64,000 bases of DNA, from NCBI GenBank assembly GCA_021201335.1, contig JAJQFD010000018.1, forward strand, positions 1 through 64,000. The letters are read 5' to 3'. The position numbers and the translations under genes are program-made. Below are positions 58,480-64,000 of this stretch, one piece after another (position 1 is the stretch's first letter; every line of letters starts with the position of its first letter). The notes beneath the pieces were generated by a model. The model saw only the letters and a list, made by a program, of their open reading frames with translations, did no database searches and was not told the DNA's origin. The stretch is from Bacteroides sp. (GTDB lineage Bacteria; Bacteroidota; Bacteroidia; Bacteroidales; Bacteroidaceae).

Positions 58480-58644
58480 ACTTCTACTTTTTAATCATTA
58501 CTATCTAATCTGTTTATCTTTGCTTTTTAACAATGGGTTAGTATTAGTGTTCACTTTATTCATCCATATTTTTCATAAACCATGAACCATGTATTATAAA
58601 ATATGTTATAAATAAAAATTTCACAGAAGAACGCTGATTACCAA

Positions 58645-60752
58645 ATGAGACAGAAGACAATTAAAAACCATATGTGTAGACTAATAACGAACCTTTTGCC
58701 CCTTCTTTTCTATCTTTTACTTACTCAAAATTTATTCGGAAACAAACCGGATTCGATTGATAGTAATATGCCAGAAACAAAACTTCCAGATGTACAAATA
58801 ATCGGTTATTTGCAACCTCAATTCCATTGGGAAACTCCTGTTTCAGTAGGAATTATCAGTCAAAGAAATTTGCAGCAACAATCAGTCGTATCCATGGTAT
58901 CTGCCTTGAACACGGTTCCGGGAGTACGCATGGAAGAACGTTCGCCAGGGAGTTACCGATTGTCCATTCGGGGAAGTCTGGTGCGATCGCCTTATGGTGT
59001 TAGGAATGTAAAAATATACTATAACGATTTTGCCTTAACAGACGCAGGTGGAAACACTTACCTGAATATTTTGAATGTAAACGATATGCAGAACATTGAG
59101 GTATTAAAAGGTCCTGACGGCAGTTTATTCGGAGCGAATTCCGGTGGAGTTGTTTTATTAAATTCAAATAAGAATACAGGTCCTGCATTAACAATCAATG
59201 CGTATGGTGGTTCCTACGGACTGGCTGGTAATTCCATCTATCTAGCTCAAAACAGCGGAAAACACTTCTGGACAATTCGACAATCTTACCAGCGTTCAGA
59301 TGGATACAGAAACAATTCCGGTAACTACAGGTTGTTTCTTCAAGCTTCCGATAAATGGCATTATAAATCAGGAAATTTTCTGGAAGGGATGATCTTTTAT
59401 TCAGACCTGGATTACAAAACACCAGGAGGATTAATACTGGTACAATACGAGAAAGATCCGAAACAATCTCGTCCTCCAACCGCTACTATGCCAGGTTCAG
59501 CGGAGCAAAAAACAAGAATCTCTACCCGAATGTATTTTGGTGACATACACCATCAGGCAAAAATAACCCCCTATCTAACTCACCACATATCCCTTTGGGC
59601 AAACCATGTGGACTTTGTCTATCCTTTTATCACTAACTATGAAATAAGAAAGGAGGATAATTTAGGAGTCAGGACTTATTTTACCCTGAAAAATCCGGAA
59701 ACTGATATTTCCCGTTCCTGGAATCCTTCTTTAAATATTGGATTTGAAGGTTTATGGCTGGAAACAGATGCCTATAATTATGATAATCATGCCGGAGTTA
59801 AAGGAGATATTCAGACTTACAATAATATACTTAACCATCAGTATTTTGGTTTCCTGCGAGGACGCTTGGCCTGGCGTGATAAACTGGTTATGGAAGCAGC
59901 CGTATCACTTAATTATAACGGCTATCACTTCCGGGATACTACCCAAATAAAGAATAGCTTCCCGGCTGTTTGGATGCCACACTTTGCCATCAATTATTCA
60001 CCTGTTAATCCTTTGTCAATCCGATTAACAGTGAGTAAAGGATACTCCATGCCTACTACCGCTGAAATAAGGCCTTCTGATGATAAAGTCCATGATAATC
60101 TGATTGCAGAACAAGGGTGGAATACTGAATTAGGCTTTCGATTGAATGTATTAAATGGCCGTCTAAGATTGGATGCTTCAGGTTTTCATTACTTGTTAAA
60201 AGATGGGATTATTTCTCAAATGGACGAAAAGGGGAATACTTTCTTTATTAACTCCGGAAAAATCAAACAACTGGGAATAGAAGGAAACGGTTCGTGGATT
60301 ATCCTTGATAAAAACGAAAACCGTCCTTTCCTGAAAAGATTACAATGGAACAGTAGTTATACTTATTCTCACTTTTATTACGACAGCTACCTCAATAACG
60401 GAAATGATTATTCAGGTAACCGGGTTGCAGGAGTTCCCCGAAACGTTTTTATTAACAACCTGGAAATGGATTTACCTTTTAATATGCACTTCTTTCTACA
60501 ACATAATTACACCAGCAAAATTCCTTTGAATGATGCCAACGATGAATATGCCAAGCCTATTATTTAGTCTCAGCCAAACTAAGCGTATATCCGAAAAGGA
60601 AAACCTTTATTCCTTCGCAAATCTATGTATATGTTGATAACTTGTTAAATGAAAAATACAGTTTAGGGAATGACTTGAATGCTTTTGGTAAAAGGTACTA
60701 CAATGCAGCTCCTACTATTAATTTTCAGGTAGGAGTGAGCTGGAACTTATAA
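58645..60752 (+). pseudogene. TonB-dependent receptor, frameshifted near the C-terminus
   Basis: This outer-membrane receptor has a signal peptide and a plug (SVVSMVSALNTVPGVRMEER, RLSIRGSLVRSPYGVRNVKI, NIEVLKGPDGSLFGANSGGVV), then a barrel. Residues follow one frame to a stop at 60565-60567. One base is missing near 60556 (expected AAGGCC, found AAGCC), after which YLVSAKLSVYPKRKTF and the terminal strand FQVGVSWNL continue to 60752. Restored length is about 702 residues. No carboxypeptidase-like domain and no SusD gene accompany it. The start may be at 58672 instead (MCRLITNLLPLL). It is divergent from a PQQ-type dehydrogenase. Confidence 0.75.
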
Positions 60753-60754
60753 GG

Positions 60755-61285
60755 TTACTGATATAACTTATTAAACAAATCCCAAATAACTATCCCTGCC
60801 ATTACCGATACATTCAAAGAATGTTTGGTACCGTATTGGGGTATTTCTATACAACCATCAGAATGGTCAATAACTTCTTGTTTCACTCCCTTTACTTCAT
60901 TACCAAATATAACTGCATATTTTTTAGTTTTATCTAAATGAAGTTCATTCAACATGACACTTCCTTCCGTCTGCTCAACAGAGTAAACAAAATACCCTTC
61001 TTTTTTGAGGTTATCAACAGTTTCAACAGTATTTTCAACATATTCCCAATCTACGGTGAATTCAGCTCCCAATGCTGTTTTATGTATCTCTGGATGGGGG
61101 GGACAAGCTGTAATACCACACAGGTAGATACGTTCAATACAAAAAGCATCCGATGTACGAAACACCGATCCTATATTATGTAAGCTGCGAATATCATCCA
61201 ATACAACCACTAAAGGTATCTTTTGAATGGACTTAAATTCTTCGACACTGATTCTGTTTAGTTCTGTTATCTTTAACTTCCGCAT
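60755..61285 (-). CDS. TrmH/SpoU family RNA 2'-O-methyltransferase
   Basis: The 176-residue SPOUT methyltransferase has all three motifs: IRSLHNIGSVFRTSDAF (motif 1), IFGNEVKGV (motif 2) and IPQYGTKHSLNVSVMAGI (motif 3, trefoil-knot SAM site). It methylates ribose in tRNA or rRNA; the exact target is not readable. It ends 2 bp from the TonB receptor's stop on the opposite strand. Confidence 0.9.
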   Translation of the reverse strand: MRKLKITELNRISVEEFKSIQKIPLVVVLDDIRSLHNIGSVFRTSDAFCIERIYLCGITACPPHPEIHKTALGAEFTVDWEYVENTVETVDNLKKEGYFVYSVEQTEGSVMLNELHLDKTKKYAVIFGNEVKGVKQEVIDHSDGCIEIPQYGTKHSLNVSVMAGIVIWDLFNKLYQ

Positions 61286-61744
61286 GATTAATAACTTTTG
61301 TGCAAAAGTACATGTTTCATCATTGATTGTGAAAAGAAGTGTTGAAAACCTGTGGTTAGTTACTCAATAAACCTGAAAAGTTTTTTGGCTTAAAGTCTTG
61401 CAGATTTCATAACTAATTATAATGTCGGCAAGAACGAACAATCCAAAATAAATAACCGGATTTTTCAATACCTATTTAAACACCTTTTTTAGCCTATAAA
61501 CATATACTTTATAACTTAAAGTTTTTAACTTTGTACTTTATCAACAGCCTGTTAATGCTAATGTATAAATGACTAATTATCAAGAACAAACTTATTTTCT
61601 AGATGTTTATAATGTACTAATAGCTTTTTATTTTGGACTAATAACTTATTTACCAAATAAAAGAACAAGAAATATCCAACAGTATTAACAGGCTATTATC
61701 ACTATCATATTTTTTCTAAAATCTTAAAAGAATATATATAAATA
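61286..61744. other. 459-bp AT-rich region upstream of nadA
   Basis: No coding frame is credible. It contains a -7-like box TAACTTTGT (61526-61534) and a 14-bp inverted repeat bounding 149 bp, listed separately. The rest is simple AT-rich sequence with short direct repeats such as AAGAACAA. Confidence 0.45.
61546..61694 (+). repeat. 14-bp inverted repeat bounding 149 bp before nadA
   Basis: AGCCTGTTAATGCT (61546-61559) pairs with AGTATTAACAGGCT (61681-61694) at all 14 positions if one G-T pair is allowed. It begins 12 bp after a possible -7 box and ends 50 bp before nadA. It could be the closing helix of a structured leader or the ends of a small transposable remnant. Confidence 0.5.
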
Positions 61745-62737
61745 ATGAAAAAAGCTGAGTGGTTAAAAACTGGTTTCGCTAATGAACCCATCTCAAAAGA
61801 TATAGATTTAAAAGAAGCTATCCAAGCATTTAAAAAAGAAAAGAATGCCGTCATTATGGCTCATTATTACCAGACTGGCGATATACAAGATATTGCCGAT
61901 TATGTAGGTGATAGTCTGGCATTGGCTCAGTGGGCTGCGAAGACGGAAGCAGATATAATTGTATTGTGTGGTGTTCATTTCATGGGCGAAACCGCTAAGA
62001 TCCTTTCTCCTACTAAGAAAGTGCTGGTTCCTGATCTTAACGCAGGTTGTTCGCTGGCTGATAGTTGTCCGGCAGAACTGTTTGAACAATTTGTGGATAA
62101 ACACCCCGGATACACGGTTATTTCGTATGTGAATACAACCGCTGCCGTAAAAGCTGTAACAGATGTTGTAGTGACTTCAACCAATGCTAAACAAATAGTT
62201 GATAGTTTTCCAAAAGATGAAAAGATTATCTTCGGTCCGGACCGAAACTTAGGAAATTACATTAATTCAATTACTAACCGGAACATGTTACTTTGGGACG
62301 GTGCCTGCCATGTGCATGAACAGTTCTCTGTTGAAAAGATTATAGAATTAAAAGCCAAATATCCTGAAGCAGATGTATTGGCACATCCGGAATGTAAAAG
62401 TACTATTCTGGCTTTGGCAGATTATATCGGTTCTACAGCTGCTTTATTAAAATATTCGATGAACAGTGATAAAGATACATTTATTGTAGCAACTGAATCA
62501 GGTATTTTGCATGAGATGCAAAAAAGATCACCGGAAAAGACCTTTATTCCTACTCCGCCAAATGATAGTACCTGTGCCTGTAACGAATGTAGTTTCATGC
62601 GGTTAAATACAATGGAGAAGCTTTATAACTGTCTGAAGTATGAGTATCCGGAAATTGAGGTTGATCCGGAAGTTGCAGAAAAGGCAGTGAAGCCTATACA
62701 AAAGATGTTGGAAATATCAGAGAAATTAGGACTATAA
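61745..62737 (+). CDS. nadA: Quinolinate synthase NadA
   Basis: NadA condenses iminoaspartate and dihydroxyacetone phosphate to quinolinate in NAD synthesis. The 330-residue protein has three 4Fe-4S-type cysteine regions: LCGVHFMGETAKIL, LNAGCSLADSC, and SHPEC-like AHPECKSTI, with a terminal CACNECSFMRLNTMEKLYNCL. Motifs AHYYQTGDIQDIADYVGDSLALAQ and GPDRNLGNYI fit the bacterial type. It is a single gene with its own terminator; nadB and nadC are not in the window. Confidence 0.95.
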   Translation: MKKAEWLKTGFANEPISKDIDLKEAIQAFKKEKNAVIMAHYYQTGDIQDIADYVGDSLALAQWAAKTEADIIVLCGVHFMGETAKILSPTKKVLVPDLNAGCSLADSCPAELFEQFVDKHPGYTVISYVNTTAAVKAVTDVVVTSTNAKQIVDSFPKDEKIIFGPDRNLGNYINSITNRNMLLWDGACHVHEQFSVEKIIELKAKYPEADVLAHPECKSTILALADYIGSTAALLKYSMNSDKDTFIVATESGILHEMQKRSPEKTFIPTPPNDSTCACNECSFMRLNTMEKLYNCLKYEYPEIEVDPEVAEKAVKPIQKMLEISEKLGL

Positions 62738-62740
62738 TAG

Positions 62741-62783
62741 AAAAGCAATAAAGGCTAACAGTACGTTAACCTTTATTGCTTTT
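62741..62783. terminator. Bidirectional terminator between nadA and rdgB
   Basis: AAAAGCAATAAAGGCTAAC (62741-62759) pairs with GTTAACCTTTATTGCTTTT (62765-62783), one mismatch, 5-nt loop, and T or A runs on both sides. Confidence 0.75.
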
Positions 62784-63369
62784 ATTTGAACTCTTTGAGG
62801 AACTCACATAACTTATTAACAGCTATTGCCCGATGGCTGATTTTGTTTTTAATTTCATTGCCTAACTCCGCAAATGTTTGATCAAATCCGTCAGGCATAA
62901 AGATCGGATCATAACCAAAGCCGGCTTCTCCTCTTTTCTCTTCAATAATCTTTCCCTGAATAATTCCTTCGAATAAATAAGGTTTTCCATTCAGCAGTAA
63001 AGAAATGACAGTACGGAATTGCGCTTTTCTATTTTCTACTCCCTGCAATTTATCTAGTACTTTCAGCATATTGGCCTGAGAGCTTTTATCTTCTCCGGCA
63101 TAGCGCGCTGAATAAACTCCGGGCTCATTATTCAATGCTTCTATTTCGAGGCCTGTATCGTCCGCAAAAGCATCTAATCCGTAGTTATTATAAACGTATT
63201 CTGATTTGAGCAATGCATTTCCTTCTAATGTGTCAGCAGTTTCTGGAATATCAACATCACAATGAATATCTTTTAGGCTGAGTAATTCGATATTATCTCC
63301 TAAGATAGCTGCTACTTCTTCCAACTTATGAAGATTATTGGTAGCAAATACAAGTTTTCTTTTCTTCAT
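62782..63369 (-). CDS. rdgB: Non-canonical purine NTP pyrophosphatase (RdgB/HAM1)
   Basis: The 195-residue enzyme removes ITP, dITP and XTP from the nucleotide pool. Family motifs: [16 protein letters not shown] (nucleotide loop), [25 protein letters not shown] (catalytic acidic pair) and [20 protein letters not shown], then [11 protein letters not shown]. It lies directly after the YitT gene with no gap, suggesting co-transcription. Confidence 0.95.
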   Translation of the reverse strand: MKKRKLVFATNNLHKLEEVAAILGDNIELLSLKDIHCDVDIPETADTLEGNALLKSEYVYNNYGLDAFADDTGLEIEALNNEPGVYSARYAGEDKSSQANMLKVLDKLQGVENRKAQFRTVISLLLNGKPYLFEGIIQGKIIEEKRGEAGFGYDPIFMPDGFDQTFAELGNEIKNKISHRAIAVNKLCEFLKEFK

Positions 63370-64000
63370 TTATTTTACTTTTATTCGGTCGAATCCTTCG
63401 CCGTAAACCCCAATAACTGAACTTTGAGAGATAAAAGCATTCGGATCAATGTCTTTCACTAAACGGAAGATACTTACTGATTGACTTTTTTTGGCTAGAA
63501 TCACAAGTACTTTCACTTCATTCTTACTATACCATCCCGTTCCGTTTAATACAGTTACTCCCCGGTGTGTATCAGAAATGATCCGGTCCGCAATCTTATT
63601 GTATTCTTTCGAAAAGATAAAGAATTGAACAGACTGTCGGGCACTGTTGATAATTAAATCGAGGACGTAACTGATTACAATCAGCGTAACAAAGCCAAAT
63701 ACAACTCTTTTCCAATCTTCAAAAACAAAGTAACAAGAAGAGATAATAACAATGTCACAGTAAAGGATCATCCGTCCGAATGTAACATCCCTGTATTTGT
63801 TAACTACGGCTGCAATGATATCCGTACCTCCAGTACTACCATTGTTAATAAAAACAATACCCAGACCTAAACCACACAATGCAGCACCTAAAACACAAGC
63901 CATAAATTCCTGTCCTTCTCCAATGATCTTCATATTACCGATAACTTCCTGGAATAAACCTAGCAGAAAGGTAAGCATGAAAATAGCAAATAAGGTTTTG
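63370..64000 (-). CDS. YitT family membrane protein, partial
   Basis: The frame is open to the right edge (upstream codons read KTLFAIF before the ATG at 63978), so the N-terminus lies outside the window. The visible 209 residues show several membrane helices (GAALCGLGLGIVFI, VVFGFVTLIVISYVLDLII), the NNGSTGGTDIIAAVVNK loop, and a C-terminal DUF2179 domain (NKIADRIISDTHRGVTVLNGTGWYS...NEVKVLVILAKK). Function is unknown for this family. It is adjacent to rdgB and likely co-transcribed. Confidence 0.88.
   Translation of the reverse strand, partial: KTLFAIFMLTFLLGLFQEVIGNMKIIGEGQEFMACVLGAALCGLGLGIVFINNGSTGGTDIIAAVVNKYRDVTFGRMILYCDIVIISSCYFVFEDWKRVVFGFVTLIVISYVLDLIINSARQSVQFFIFSKEYNKIADRIISDTHRGVTVLNGTGWYSKNEVKVLVILAKKSQSVSIFRLVKDIDPNAFISQSSVIGVYGEGFDRIKVK

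Noticed and set aside
61286..61744. Replication origin upstream of nadA
   Set aside because: It is AT-rich, but no set of good DnaA boxes and no origin-linked genes are present.

Overview
The window is about 64 kb of AT-rich chromosome from a member of the Bacteroidales, probably Parabacteroides or a close relative; the genus is a guess. The order is supported by a hybrid two-component sensor with AraC output, a glycine-tailed HU-like protein, DUF3244, DUF3836 and DUF4294 proteins, TonB receptors, a cytochrome-b-type fumarate reductase, and promoters with the Bacteroidetes -7 box TAnnTTTG. No rRNA, tRNA, CRISPR array or intact transposase was seen.

Layout. 0-4 kb: edge of a probable mobile-element gene, a broken lipoprotein gene, dusB, two secreted proteins and a MITE-like repeat. 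4-10 kb: an overlapping operon (U32 protein, thioesterase, dprA), then a TPR regulator with a DUF3244 protein. 10-14 kb: frdCAB. 14-17 kb: a divergent GNAT/MocR pair, both broken. 17-31 kb: a TonB receptor with its lipoprotein, an ADP-forming acyl-CoA synthetase, an M3 peptidase, a nuclease-like protein, two rhomboids and argS. 31-39 kb: pectin genes, namely rhamnose mutarotase, a three-domain GH105/CE12/GH43-like enzyme, a PL11 lyase and a PL22-like lyase, flanked by repeats. 41-45 kb: aldA and lutABC. 45-51 kb: a zeta-type toxin pair, a 1417-residue hybrid sensor and the HU-like protein. 52-64 kb: two nucleotidyltransferases, DUF4294, an HhH/barrel protein, a radical SAM protein, a PQQ-type dehydrogenase divergent from a TonB receptor, trmH, nadA, rdgB and a YitT protein.

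How the genes work together. The pectin enzymes would release rhamnose and unsaturated uronides from rhamnogalacturonan. Rhamnose mutarotase feeds rhamnose catabolism, which yields L-lactaldehyde. AldA converts this to lactate, and LutABC oxidises lactate to pyruvate. The hybrid sensor nearby is a plausible regulator, but no ligand can be read from its sequence.

Two things stand out. First, eleven genes are interrupted, many at homopolymer runs, so either base-calling error or real decay is widespread. Second, the intergenic DNA is rich in undescribed-looking structure: three unrelated arrays with a period of about 22 bp, two copies of a nested hairpin element whose arms differ in sequence but keep their pairing, and a dispersed repeat that forms a 580-bp palindrome.
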